Source: Lutimaribacter_A marinistellae (GTDB lineage Bacteria; Pseudomonadota; Alphaproteobacteria; Rhodobacterales; Rhodobacteraceae). From it: a DNA stretch of 64,000 nucleotides. Numbering within the stretch: the stretch's first letter is position 1; each line of letters starts with the position of its first letter. Positions 8,366 through 17,079 of the stretch are shown here, in pieces. The notes beneath the pieces were generated by a model. It worked only from the letters and a program-made list of their open reading frames with translations, was not told the DNA's origin and searched no databases. Both the position numbers and the translations under genes were made by a program. The stretch covers positions 248,001 to 312,000 of the forward strand of contig NZ_JBHRXI010000004.1 of the NCBI RefSeq assembly GCF_042648365.1, in the 5' to 3' direction.

Positions 8366-9751
8366 ATGCCCCTCAGTTTTGCCGATCCGTCAGAACCTTC
8401 CTTGCCGCTCCATGTGATCGAACAGGACGCGCTGGAGGACTGGCAGGCTGGTCAATCCGACCTTGTCCGAAGCTGGATCGCCGCGAACGGCTTTGCAGCC
8501 AAGCTCGGGCAGGTCTTGATGATCCCCGGTCAAAGCGGCTCGGCCGACATGGCGCTTGCCGGTTACGGCAGCGCCGCAACCCGCGCGCGCAAACGGTTCT
8601 GCCTAGCGGCCGCGGCCGAGAAACTCCCGGAAGGCGCCTATCACATCGCGTCCGGCCTGCCAGAGGACGCGCAATCTGTCGAAGCCCTTGGCTGGTTGAT
8701 GACCGAATATGCTTTCAGCCGTTACAAGGACCAGTCGCCCGCCAAGGCGCGCCTGGTCGCTCCTGAGGGAATCGACGCGGAGCGTGTTACCGCACTGGCA
8801 GAAGCCGAGTCCTTGATCCGTGACCTGGTCAATACACCGGCTGCCGATATGGGACCCGACGCGTTGCAGGAAGCGGCCGAAGCATTGGCAAAGGAGTTCG
8901 GCGCCGGCTGCCGGACGATCATTGGCGAAGATCTGTTGACCCAGAACCTGCCGATGATCCACGCGGTTGGTCGTGCCGCCGAATCCGCTCCACGGCTGAT
9001 CGAGATCACGCATGGCGAGGCGGGCCCCAAGCTTACACTCGTTGGCAAGGGCGTGTGTTTCGATACCGGCGGGCTGGACCTGAAACCGGCAAGTGCCATG
9101 GCTCTCATGAAAAAGGATATGGGCGGCGCGGCCAATGTGTTGGGCCTTGCGCGGATGATCATGGCGACGGGGTTGAAAGTTCGTCTGCGCGTTCTGATCC
9201 CTGCGGTCGAGAACGCGGTTGCGGGCAACGCGTTCCGCCCCGGCGATATCCTGACATCGCGCAAAGGGCTGACGGTTGAGATCAACAATACCGACGCCGA
9301 GGGGCGACTGGTACTTGCCGACGCTCTGGCGCTTGCTGACGAAGATGACGCCGATCTCGTGATCTCGATGGCAACGCTGACAGGTGCGGCTCGCGTAGCG
9401 CTGGGACCGGACATTGCACCGTTCTATACGGATGATGACCGGGCGGCGAACCTCTTGAGTGCAGCTGCCGCGAGAGTCGCGGACCCGGTTTGGCGGATGC
9501 CGTTCCATGTACCATACGAGACCATGATCGAGCCGGGCATCGCCGATCTGGACAACGCACCCTCTGGCGGCTTTGCGGGCTCCATCACCGCGGCGTTGTT
9601 CCTGCGTCGTTTTGTGTCTAACGCGCCGTATATGCATTTCGACATCTTCTCATGGAACCCGGCAAAGGCGCCCGGCCGCGCCAAGGGCGGTTTCGGGCAA
9701 GGGCCGCGCGCTTTGCTCGAAGCGTTGCCGGGCATTCTGGAGGACAACTGA
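8366..9751 (+). CDS. Leucyl aminopeptidase family protein (M17)
   Basis: A 461-residue cytosolic metallopeptidase that removes N-terminal residues from peptides. The dimetal and substrate motifs are visible: VGKGVCFDTGGLDLKP, the KKDMGGAA tract, and the family signature NTDAEGRL (about residues 310-317). Length is a little short of E. coli PepA (503), typical of the alphaproteobacterial PepB-like branch. The stop overlaps the start of the NlpC/P60 gene (TGATG), so peptidoglycan peptide release and peptide breakdown appear coupled in one operon. Confidence 0.93.
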   Translation: MPLSFADPSEPSLPLHVIEQDALEDWQAGQSDLVRSWIAANGFAAKLGQVLMIPGQSGSADMALAGYGSAATRARKRFCLAAAAEKLPEGAYHIASGLPEDAQSVEALGWLMTEYAFSRYKDQSPAKARLVAPEGIDAERVTALAEAESLIRDLVNTPAADMGPDALQEAAEALAKEFGAGCRTIIGEDLLTQNLPMIHAVGRAAESAPRLIEITHGEAGPKLTLVGKGVCFDTGGLDLKPASAMALMKKDMGGAANVLGLARMIMATGLKVRLRVLIPAVENAVAGNAFRPGDILTSRKGLTVEINNTDAEGRLVLADALALADEDDADLVISMATLTGAARVALGPDIAPFYTDDDRAANLLSAAAARVADPVWRMPFHVPYETMIEPGIADLDNAPSGGFAGSITAALFLRRFVSNAPYMHFDIFSWNPAKAPGRAKGGFGQGPRALLEALPGILEDN

Positions 9752-10479
9752 TGCAGGTAGCACGCCCGGTTGTGGACCTGTTGCGGCGGCCGGGTGGGCC
9801 GCGGGACAGGCAATTGGTCTATGGTGATTGTGTCGAGATCCTCGAAAGCTCGGGCGACTGGCAGAGAGTAAAGTCAGACAAGGACGCGTATGAGGGGTGG
9901 CTGCCCGCAACCGCGCTTGAACTCGCCGAAGCGCCGACGCATTGGGTTTGTGCGCCTTCCACCCACATCTATGCCGAACCTGATATCAAGAGCGCCGACC
10001 GCGTGTCGTTGAGCTTTGGCAGCCGTGTCACCGCGCTGGTGCAGAATGAACGTTTTGTTGAAACGCCCCTGGGCCATATCCCCAGGCAGCACCTGAAACC
10101 CGCCGGTGAACGATTTACGGACCCGGTGGCCGTGGCGGCCTTGTTCCTGGGGACACCGTATCTATGGGGTGGCAACAGCCGCTGTGGCATTGATTGCTCC
10201 GGATTGGTGCAGGCAGCGATGTTGGCGTGTGGGCATTCTTGCCCCGGCGACAGTGGAGACCAAGTGCGCGCTGTGGGAGAGGCCCTGCCAAGTGGGACCG
10301 CCCCCAGACGCGGGGATCTGCTGTTCTGGAAGGGGCACGTGGCCTGGGTGGCAGATCCCGAGACGATCCTGCATGCCAATGCGCATCACATGGCAACTGC
10401 CTACGAACCGTTGAAGGCCGCTGTCGACCGTATCGAGAACCAAGGCGACGGGCCCGTCACATCACATAAGCGCCTTTAG
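9751..10479 (+). CDS. NlpC/P60 family endopeptidase with N-terminal SH3-like domain
   Basis: A 242-residue protein. Residues 1-110 hold SH3-like segments (VYGDCVEILESSGDWQRVKS; GSRVTALVQNE), and residues 130-240 hold the NlpC/P60 domain with catalytic Cys in IDCSGLVQAAML and His in GHVAWV, plus a later NAHH. It would cleave gamma-D-Glu-diaminopimelate bonds in cell-wall peptides. No signal peptide is visible, which suits cytoplasmic muropeptide recycling, like the dipeptidyl-peptidase VI group. The ATG at 9751 overlaps the M17 peptidase stop. Its 3' end overlaps the convergent DUF2794 gene by 4 bases. Confidence 0.9.
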   Translation: MQVARPVVDLLRRPGGPRDRQLVYGDCVEILESSGDWQRVKSDKDAYEGWLPATALELAEAPTHWVCAPSTHIYAEPDIKSADRVSLSFGSRVTALVQNERFVETPLGHIPRQHLKPAGERFTDPVAVAALFLGTPYLWGGNSRCGIDCSGLVQAAMLACGHSCPGDSGDQVRAVGEALPSGTAPRRGDLLFWKGHVAWVADPETILHANAHHMATAYEPLKAAVDRIENQGDGPVTSHKRL

Positions 10480-10823
10480 TTTTCGACGGCGCGGATCAGC
10501 TTGCGTTCGAGCACACGCAGCACCGTGCGCAGGTCATGGCCGCGTTTGAGTATGCGGCCATCCATCCCCACGACCGAATACATGCCCTGCTTTCCCCGCA
10601 GTTTGGGCCGTTTCTCGATCCGGTAGATCGGGTGTTCGGCTGTCCGGCGAAAGACCGAGAAAATCGCCACCTCGCGTAACGCGGAAATGCCATAGTCGCG
10701 CCACTCTCCGGCGGCCACCATTCGGCCATAGACTGACAGGATCACCGAAAGCTCGCGGCGGTCGAACGCGACCTGCGGCTGAGCCGTGCCCGCCGTAAAC
10801 GGGCTGTGGGGCTGCATGTTCAT
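10476..10823 (-). CDS. DUF2794 domain protein
   Basis: A 115-residue protein with the DUF2794 pattern FDRRELSVILSVYGRMVAAG ... DYAI-like (here DYGISAL) ... RRTAEHPIYRIEKRP. The family is nearly restricted to Alphaproteobacteria and has no known function. The ATG at 10823 is used; a TTG at 10853 is possible but unsupported by a ribosome site. No membrane segment. It stands between the convergent NlpC/P60 gene and the ImuB gene, with 58 bases separating it from the ImuB stop. Confidence 0.85.
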   Translation of the reverse strand: MNMQPHSPFTAGTAQPQVAFDRRELSVILSVYGRMVAAGEWRDYGISALREVAIFSVFRRTAEHPIYRIEKRPKLRGKQGMYSVVGMDGRILKRGHDLRTVLRVLERKLIRAVEN

Positions 10824-10881
10824 GACTGTCAGAATGCCGCAATCTGGGCGCAAATCAAGCGTGATCGCGCGTCGTTCGCGA

Positions 10882-12531
10882 TCAGGCGAACCGCCCGTGG
10901 CAGAACCAACCCGACGACATCGCGCCCCCGTGACCGTAGAACAACCACAGCCGCTCGCCTTCGCCGGTGACCATCACCCAGTAGTCGCGCACCCCGCTGC
11001 GCCAGTCGGGATCGTCGAGCCACCATTCCGGTGCGATGCGTTCCGGGCCCGTTGCGTGGGCCCGCGTCCAGTTGCGTCCGCGCCAGCGGAACCGGTCGGG
11101 CAAAGCCGGAGTATCGGGGGCCATCACCGGTTCTGGCCGCCACATCAGAAGCGGCCGGGGGCGGGGTGCCGGTGGCCAGTCCTGCGCAGGCTCGGACCAG
11201 GCCGCGGCCATGACCTGGGCCGTTTTTTCCGGGATATGCGATGAGGCCGGGTGATAGCGCGTGATCGTTTCGAGCCCCACGCGTGCGCCCAGCTTGCCGA
11301 TCAGGTCCTCAATCGCAGTAGCACCCGAGAGCCGGTCCCGTACAGCCCGCCCTGCTTCGGCATGGCCAGTGACGGTGCGGGCATGAACGGGTTCGGTCTG
11401 TATCGCTTGCAGCCGCAGCATGTCGATCCCGAACCCCGCATCGATGGCATCGATTTTCATCTCAAGCAGGGGACGGATGCGTGCCGGGTCATGGCCAGGC
11501 CGGGCAAGGCCCACCACGGCCACCTCAGCGGCCTGATCGGTGCGGTGCGCCTCCAGCCGGAGACTGCGCAGGCCACGGCCCTTCGCCTCAAGTCGCGCGC
11601 AAAGCACGGGCAGGATACGGTCGATAGCGGCCATCAGGTCCTCCTTGAGGCCGATCGGGTCGGGAAAGGTCATCCGCACCGCGAAATGATCAGGCGCCTT
11701 GGCGGGCGAGACAGGTTCCGGTGCGCTGCCCATGGCCTGATCCAGACGGTGCACCAGCCCGGTTCCGAAACGGCGGGCGAGGCTGGCGCGTGGCTGGCCC
11801 AGCAGGTCGCCAATCCGGCGCAGGCCAAGACGATTGAGCTGCTCGACCACGCCCGACTCAAGCCGCAATGCCGCGACAGGGAGTGGACTGAGCGCGCCAT
11901 AGGTCTGACCCGGCGCCGCGATGGAAGATTCGGTGTTCCGGCTCGACACTTGCGGCGCTGCGCCGCCCTTGGTCCAGTGCCTGCGACCGGCCTTTGAACG
12001 GGTGGCCCGCGCCTCCTGGCTGATCGCGTCACCATTACGGTCTGACCCGGCCGCCTGCCCCGCATGACGTGCCAGCGCCCATGCTGCGCCCAGCGTATCG
12101 GCAAGGCCCGCGCGCACGCTTAACCCCATCGCGGCGCAATCGGCTTCGATCACCGCGATCAACTCTGCCTCGCCGCCGAAAAGATGAGCGCAGCCCGACA
12201 GATCGATCACCAGTCCGTCCGGCGGCGCCTCGGCCACCCAGGGGCTGAACTTGCCGGCCCAGCGCCGTAGCGCAGTCAGGAACGCGGCCTCGGCCGGGCT
12301 ATTGCGCGGACGGGTGAGCAGGCTGCCACACATGGCATGGGCATCACGCACCGGCTGGCCCACACGCAGCCCTTCGGCAGCGGCTTCGGCGTTTAACGCA
12401 GTGATAACCTGCATGTTGGATAGTTCCGCCACCACGGCAAGCGGTCCGGGTGGTAGGCCGCGTTCGGCCCGCATGACCCGTTCCGCGCCGAGGCGGGGAA
12501 ACCAGAGCGAGAGGATACGTCGTTTGGACAT
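10882..12531 (-). CDS. imuB: ImuB-type Y-family DNA polymerase homologue
   Basis: A 549-residue Y-family-like protein beginning MSKRRILSLWFPRLGAERV, with the ImuB hallmarks: palm/fingers-like N-terminal half (VAVVAEL..., DLSGCAHLFGG) and a long C-terminal extension ending in GEGERLWLFYGHGG. ImuB proteins lack polymerase activity and act as the hub that ties DnaE2 and ImuA to the beta clamp in damage-induced mutagenesis. In most Alphaproteobacteria imuA lies directly upstream and dnaE2 directly downstream. Here neither is adjacent: DnaE2 is at 38807-41701 and no ImuA is in the window. The ATG at 12531 is chosen over an in-frame extension into the divergent cytochrome gene. Confidence 0.9.
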   Translation of the reverse strand: MSKRRILSLWFPRLGAERVMRAERGLPPGPLAVVAELSNMQVITALNAEAAAEGLRVGQPVRDAHAMCGSLLTRPRNSPAEAAFLTALRRWAGKFSPWVAEAPPDGLVIDLSGCAHLFGGEAELIAVIEADCAAMGLSVRAGLADTLGAAWALARHAGQAAGSDRNGDAISQEARATRSKAGRRHWTKGGAAPQVSSRNTESSIAAPGQTYGALSPLPVAALRLESGVVEQLNRLGLRRIGDLLGQPRASLARRFGTGLVHRLDQAMGSAPEPVSPAKAPDHFAVRMTFPDPIGLKEDLMAAIDRILPVLCARLEAKGRGLRSLRLEAHRTDQAAEVAVVGLARPGHDPARIRPLLEMKIDAIDAGFGIDMLRLQAIQTEPVHARTVTGHAEAGRAVRDRLSGATAIEDLIGKLGARVGLETITRYHPASSHIPEKTAQVMAAAWSEPAQDWPPAPRPRPLLMWRPEPVMAPDTPALPDRFRWRGRNWTRAHATGPERIAPEWWLDDPDWRSGVRDYWVMVTGEGERLWLFYGHGGAMSSGWFCHGRFA

Positions 12532-12591
12532 CGGTTTGGCAGCAAATTGTTCTCTTTTTGTTCTTATCCCCGAATCATCGGGGGAGTCGAG

Positions 12592-13038
12592 ATGAAGCTG
12601 CCCCTTGCCGTTGCGTTGGGTGTCCTGTTGGGCTTCGGCATCCTGACAAGCCACGCGCAAGAACCTGTGGTGCGCGATGCCGCCGTACTCGCCCGTCAAA
12701 GCCTGATGCAGGAGGCGAAGGCTGCGTTGGGATTATTGTCGAACATGAGCGGCCATAGCCTGCGCTTCGACAAGAAAGCCGCGCGGAGGGCCAAACGGCA
12801 GCTATCAAGCACGTTACGCCGCATCCCTCGGCATTTCGACGCGCCGCACATGGATGATCACAGCAGGGCCTTGCCGCGGATCTGGCAGGACAAGGCCGGG
12901 TTTGATGCCGCCGCCGCCCGAGCAAGACGCGCAGCCCGCGCAATCGAGCCACGCTCTCTGCCGGCGCTCAGGCGCAGCCTGCCGCAGGCCGTTTCGGCCT
13001 GTCTCGCCTGCCACCGGAGCTATCGAAGGCCGCCTTAG
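12592..13038 (+). CDS. Cytochrome c'-like periplasmic protein
   Basis: A 148-residue secreted protein. Residues 1-22 form a Sec signal ending THAQ-like (SHAQEP), and the C-terminal CLACHRSY is a single CxxCH haem site in the position typical of c'/c556 four-helix cytochromes. These bind haem near the C-terminus and often bind NO or have unknown electron-transfer roles. The central helices are rich in Ala/Arg. The start at 12592 follows ggggag at 12580-12585. It is divergent from imuB and overlaps the convergent lipoprotein gene by 4 bases at its 3' end. Confidence 0.85.
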   Translation: MKLPLAVALGVLLGFGILTSHAQEPVVRDAAVLARQSLMQEAKAALGLLSNMSGHSLRFDKKAARRAKRQLSSTLRRIPRHFDAPHMDDHSRALPRIWQDKAGFDAAAARARRAARAIEPRSLPALRRSLPQAVSACLACHRSYRRPP

Positions 13039-13322
13039 CCGCAGGTCAAACGTTCAATCACCGCCTCGTCATTCACATACACATTCAGACGATCCGGCCG
13101 AAAATCCTGAGTGACGACCGTCCCCGGTCCCAACACACGGTGCGGCGCCGGAAGGCGGTCACGGATCGTGTCGACATGCTGACCAATCGAACCGGCCAAG
13201 GCTGTCGCATTGCAACTCCCCAGATCTCCCGGCGTACCAGTACCCGTCGAGGTCGAGGATACAGGCGCGTTCGTTCCGCTGCAGGCCGCAAGGAAAAGAA
13301 TGGCGGGCAGGAGCAATCTCAT
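13035..13322 (-). CDS. Lipoprotein with peptidase inhibitor I78-like domain
   Basis: A 95-residue lipoprotein: signal with lipobox LAAC (Cys14), a Ser/Thr-rich linker, then an I78-family core with the C-terminal pattern DFRPDRLNVYVND and final Cys-Gly. I78 proteins are small periplasmic serine-peptidase inhibitors in some bacteria, but most bacterial members are uncharacterised. The start is preceded by aggagag (complement of 13330-13336). Confidence 0.85.
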   Translation of the reverse strand: MRLLLPAILFLAACSGTNAPVSSTSTGTGTPGDLGSCNATALAGSIGQHVDTIRDRLPAPHRVLGPGTVVTQDFRPDRLNVYVNDEAVIERLTCG

Positions 13323-13459
13323 TGGCGGTCTCTCCTTTCAGGATGTCGGTTCTGGTCTGTTCGTAGCCGCCCCAGCCTGACATGATTGAACAGTTGAAAA
13401 CACCCCGCCTTTGCCGCAGGGTCCGGCAAGGTGACTAAAATCCAAGAGGGAAGACAGTT

Positions 13460-14572
13460 ATGCGCACACGAGCCGCAGTTGCCATCGAAGCCGGCAAACC
13501 GCTTGAAATCATGGACGTCAACCTCGAAGGCCCCAAGGCGGGCGAGGTCCTTGTCGAAATCAAGGCAACCGGCATTTGCCATACGGATGAATTCACCCTG
13601 TCTGGTGCCGATCCCGAGGGCCTGTTCCCGGCTATTCTCGGACACGAGGGTGCAGGTGTCGTGCTGGAAGTGGGCGAAGGTGTCACCAGCCTGAAACCGG
13701 GTGATCACGTGATCCCGCTTTACACGCCCGAGTGCCGCCAATGCGAATACTGCCTGAACCCCAAGACCAACCTGTGCCAAGCGATCCGTACCACGCAGGG
13801 CCAAGGGCTGATGCCCGACGGGACCACCCGGTTCTCGATGCTCGATGGGACGCCGATCCTTCATTACATGGGGTGCTCGACCTTTGCGAACCACACCGTC
13901 CTACCCGAGATCGCCCTGGCCAAGGTCAACCCAGACGCGCCCTTCGACAAGATATGCTATATCGGCTGCGGCGTGACGACCGGCATCGGTGCTGTGATCA
14001 ACACGGCCAAGGTCGAGATCGGCAGCCGCGCAATTGTCTTTGGCCTTGGTGGCATCGGTCTCAATGTCATCCAAGGATTGCGCCTGGCGGGTGCTGACCA
14101 GATCGTTGGCGTGGATCTCAACGATTCCAAGTCACAGATGGCGCGTCGTTTCGGCATGACGGATTTCGTCAATCCGAACGATGTGCAGGGTGACCTGGTA
14201 GCCCATCTCGTGGAGTTGACCGGAGGCGGCGCGGACTACACGTTCGATGCCACCGGAAACGTGAACGTCATGCGTGCGGCGTTGGAATCGGCGCACAAGG
14301 GATGGGGCGAAAGCGTCATCATCGGCGTGGCACCGGCGGGTGCGGAAATCTCGACCCGGCCGTTCCAGCTGGTCACCGGCCGCGTCTGGCGCGGTACGGC
14401 CTTTGGCGGCGCGCGGGGCCGGACGGATGTTCCCAAGATCGTCGACTGGTACATGGACGGAAAGATCGAGATTGATCCGATGATCACGCACACCCTGTCG
14501 CTCGACGAGATCAACACCGGCTTTGACCTGATGCACAGGGGTGAATCGATCCGATCCGTCGTGGTGTACTGA
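13460..14572 (+). CDS. S-(hydroxymethyl)glutathione dehydrogenase (class III alcohol dehydrogenase)
   Basis: A 370-residue zinc-dependent, NAD-linked enzyme that oxidises the glutathione-formaldehyde adduct to S-formylglutathione. Catalytic zinc ligands are seen in GICHTDEFTLSG and GHEGAGVV; the structural zinc site is CRQCEYCLNPKTNLC; the Rossmann motif is GLGGIGLNV. Length and motifs fit class III ADH (adhI/flhA in relatives). The next enzyme of the pathway, S-formylglutathione hydrolase, is 3.5 kb downstream. The NYN-domain gene begins at the very next base after this stop, so the two are probably co-translated. Confidence 0.96.
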   Translation: MRTRAAVAIEAGKPLEIMDVNLEGPKAGEVLVEIKATGICHTDEFTLSGADPEGLFPAILGHEGAGVVLEVGEGVTSLKPGDHVIPLYTPECRQCEYCLNPKTNLCQAIRTTQGQGLMPDGTTRFSMLDGTPILHYMGCSTFANHTVLPEIALAKVNPDAPFDKICYIGCGVTTGIGAVINTAKVEIGSRAIVFGLGGIGLNVIQGLRLAGADQIVGVDLNDSKSQMARRFGMTDFVNPNDVQGDLVAHLVELTGGGADYTFDATGNVNVMRAALESAHKGWGESVIIGVAPAGAEISTRPFQLVTGRVWRGTAFGGARGRTDVPKIVDWYMDGKIEIDPMITHTLSLDEINTGFDLMHRGESIRSVVVY

Positions 14573-15304
14573 GTGGCCCAAGACGTTCCGCTACTTGCTG
14601 TTCTGATCGACGCCGACAACACTTCGCCCAAGTTCTGCAAAGCGATTTTCGAGGAAATCGCGACCTTGGGCGAAGCGTCGGTTCGGCGGTGCTATGGTGA
14701 TTTTTCCAGCCAGCAGATGAGCGGCTGGAACAGGGTACAGGCCGAATTCGGCCTCGTACCCCATCATGCGCCCGCGAATACCGTGGGAAAGAACGCAAGC
14801 GACATCGCGCTGGTTATTGATGCCATGGACCTCATGCATACGAACCGGTTCGACGGGTTCGTGCTGGTCAGTTCGGACAGCGATTTCACCCGACTAGCAA
14901 GCCGCATCCGCGAACAGGGTTTGGACGTTTACGGCATCGGGCAGATGAAAACGCCCGATGCCTTTCGCCAAGCCTGCCGCAGGTTCATCTTTCTGGAGAA
15001 CATCTCGCAAGAGGATGGCGGGGAAGAAAAATCCGGGACCGGCAAGGCGCCGCGTCCGCGCGACCTGCCGAAGGACAAGCTGGCAGAAGCCCGCGTTTTG
15101 ATCCTCAAGGCGATGGATTCGATGGATCAGGATGAAGAGTGGTTCGATCTCGGCGCGCTCGGTCAACGGATTCAGGCGGCGAACCCGGATTTCGACACCC
15201 GAAGCTATGGTAAAAGAAAGCTGTCCGATCTGGTAGGCGCGCTCAAGATCTTCGAGACGCGGCGTACCAACGAAGAACAACTGCAGGTTCGGCGGCTCGA
15301 TTGA
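14573..15304 (+). CDS. NYN (LabA/DUF88) nuclease-type protein with C-terminal LOTUS-like domain
   Basis: A 243-residue protein from a GTG start directly abutting the dehydrogenase stop. Residues 7-140 form a NYN/PIN-like domain with acidic residues LLAVLIDADNTSP and VLVSSDSDFTRLASRIRE, expected to bind Mg for RNA cleavage. Residues 165-240 (LAEARVLILKAMDSM ... YGKRKLSDLVGAL) look like an OST-HTH/LOTUS RNA-binding domain. NYN-LOTUS proteins are widespread but little studied. Spacing to the dehydrogenase gene implies translational coupling. The 3' end faces a convergent TetR gene 6 bases away. Confidence 0.85.
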   Translation: MAQDVPLLAVLIDADNTSPKFCKAIFEEIATLGEASVRRCYGDFSSQQMSGWNRVQAEFGLVPHHAPANTVGKNASDIALVIDAMDLMHTNRFDGFVLVSSDSDFTRLASRIREQGLDVYGIGQMKTPDAFRQACRRFIFLENISQEDGGEEKSGTGKAPRPRDLPKDKLAEARVLILKAMDSMDQDEEWFDLGALGQRIQAANPDFDTRSYGKRKLSDLVGALKIFETRRTNEEQLQVRRLD

Positions 15305-15310
15305 CGCGGT

Positions 15311-15934
15311 TCAGGTTTTCGAGCCGTATCGCGCCATGAACATCTCGGTCACGTGGCCTGCGACTTCGTCGATTTCCTCGTTGGAAAAAACGCTCTGCAC
15401 CCCGAAAACCGCTCGGTTCCACAGGCGCGTCTTGCAGAGTTCCGAAAACTGCTCGGCCGCCATAGGGATGTCGTCGATTTCCAATTCGCCCTGCGCGACG
15501 GCCTTTTCGAGATACTCGCTGATCCGCAACTTGCCGTTTTCCGGACCAGCCTCGTAGAAGGCTCGGGCGAGTTCCGGGAATCGCTCCTTTTCGGCGACGC
15601 AGATCCGGAACACCTGCTGCGCGAAATCGGACACCAGAAAAGCGATAACATTCGAAGCCGTGAAGTGCAGCACGTCCCGAGCTGGTCGCGTTTCGTCGAT
15701 CATGGAGCTGATACGGTCGGCCATCAGGCAGCACTCTGTCTGCGCTACTTCCATGAACAAGAGCCGCTTGTCGGGGAAATAGCTGTAAAGCGTTGCCTTG
15801 GACACACCCGCCGCCCGTGCGATATCATCGACGCTGGCGCCCTCGAAACCGTCGGCCATGAACACGTCGCGCGCGCCTCTGAGTACCTGGTCGAACTTGC
15901 GGCCGGTGCGCAGAATGGTCGCGGCTTCGGTCAT
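15311..15934 (-). CDS. TetR/AcrR family transcriptional regulator
   Basis: A 207-residue one-component repressor. The N-terminal helix-turn-helix is clear (FEGASVDDIARAAGVSKATL then YSYFPDKRLLF), followed by an all-helical ligand domain with a TetR_C-type stretch. The ATG at 15934 follows aggag (complement of 15942-15946) and is preferred over the in-frame start at 15964. It is divergent from mbfA, with a shared 127-base gap, so autoregulation and control of mbfA are both possible; neither is shown. Confidence 0.9.
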   Translation of the reverse strand: MTEAATILRTGRKFDQVLRGARDVFMADGFEGASVDDIARAAGVSKATLYSYFPDKRLLFMEVAQTECCLMADRISSMIDETRPARDVLHFTASNVIAFLVSDFAQQVFRICVAEKERFPELARAFYEAGPENGKLRISEYLEKAVAQGELEIDDIPMAAEQFSELCKTRLWNRAVFGVQSVFSNEEIDEVAGHVTEMFMARYGSKT

Positions 15935-16061
15935 TGGGGCTCCTTGGAGTATTCGGTTCGACAAATGTATAAACCGGTCAGTTCAGTTTCAACGATTCTC
16001 GGGACGCTCTGCAGGACGCCGCCCCATGCCAAAGCAACAGCCCCAGTAAATGCGAGGTTCC

Positions 16062-17036
16062 ATGCGATTTCTGCCTCAGCGTAAACGGTTCAAGGATCTG
16101 TCCGAACAGGAAATCCTGGCCCTCGCGATATCCTCGGAAGAAGATGACGCACGAATTTACCGCAGCTATGCCGAGATGCTTCGGTCCGAATTTCCCGGAA
16201 CGGCAAAGCTGTTCGATGGCATGGCGCAGGAAGAAGACACGCATCGCGCCCGCCTGATAGCCGCCCACGAACAGCGCTTTGGACCGGTAATACCGCTGAT
16301 ACGGCGAGAGCATGTCGCAGGCTTTTACACCCGCCGCCCCGTTTGGCTGGTCGAAAACCTTGGCATTGAACGGATTCGCGAAGAAGCCGAGGTAATGGAA
16401 GCCGATGCCGAGCGGTTCTATTTGGCCGCCGCGCAACGGACCAGCGATAGCGCAACCCGAAAGCTGTTGGGCGATCTGGCCGCCGCTGAGGCCGGGCATC
16501 AGGCCACGGCCGCTTCACTGGAAGAGGAGCACTTGCCGCAGGATGCCAAGGCAGAGGAAGAAGCGACCTCTCACCGCCAGTTCATCCTGACATGGGTGCA
16601 ACCGGGGCTGGCCGGCTTGATGGATGGCTCTGTTTCAACCCTCGCGCCGATCTTTGCAACGGCGTTTGCAACACAGGACACCTGGACAACGTTCCTTGTC
16701 GGAGTGGCTGCGTCGGTAGGGGCGGGCATCTCGATGGGCTTTACCGAGGCCGCATCGGATGACGGGGAACTGTCCGGACGCGGTTCACCGATCAAGCGGG
16801 GGCTGGCGTCTGGCGTGATGACAACGCTGGGCGGTCTGGGACATGCCCTGCCCTACCTCATCCCCGAGTTCTGGACTGCAACGAGCATCGCGATTTTCAT
16901 CGTGTTCTTCGAGCTTTGGGCCATTGCATGGATCCAGAACAAGTACATGGAAACGCCGTTCTTCAGAGCAGCGTTTCAGGTCGTTCTGGGCGGCGCGCTG
17001 GTGCTGGCGGCCGGGGTTCTGATCGGCAGCGGATAG
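16062..17036 (+). CDS. mbfA: Membrane-bound ferritin MbfA (iron exporter)
   Basis: A 324-residue fusion: residues 10-160 are a ferritin-like (rubrerythrin-type) domain with ligand motifs EEDDAR, EEDTHR and AEAGH, and residues 175-324 are a VIT1/CCC1-type membrane domain with about five hydrophobic segments. This matches MbfA of Bradyrhizobium and Agrobacterium, which exports iron and protects against iron and peroxide stress, under Irr control there. I do not see a convincing Irr box upstream here; a TetR gene is divergent instead. An in-frame ATG at 16050 is an alternative start. Confidence 0.9.
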   Translation: MRFLPQRKRFKDLSEQEILALAISSEEDDARIYRSYAEMLRSEFPGTAKLFDGMAQEEDTHRARLIAAHEQRFGPVIPLIRREHVAGFYTRRPVWLVENLGIERIREEAEVMEADAERFYLAAAQRTSDSATRKLLGDLAAAEAGHQATAASLEEEHLPQDAKAEEEATSHRQFILTWVQPGLAGLMDGSVSTLAPIFATAFATQDTWTTFLVGVAASVGAGISMGFTEAASDDGELSGRGSPIKRGLASGVMTTLGGLGHALPYLIPEFWTATSIAIFIVFFELWAIAWIQNKYMETPFFRAAFQVVLGGALVLAAGVLIGSG

Positions 17037-17079
17037 GGGCGCGCTTGCGCTCTGGTAATTTCATGTTACCAGATGGCTC

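Noticed and set aside
15935..16061. Irr box upstream of mbfA
   Set aside because: The T-rich patches do not form the TTTAGAA-N3-TTCTAAA type palindrome.
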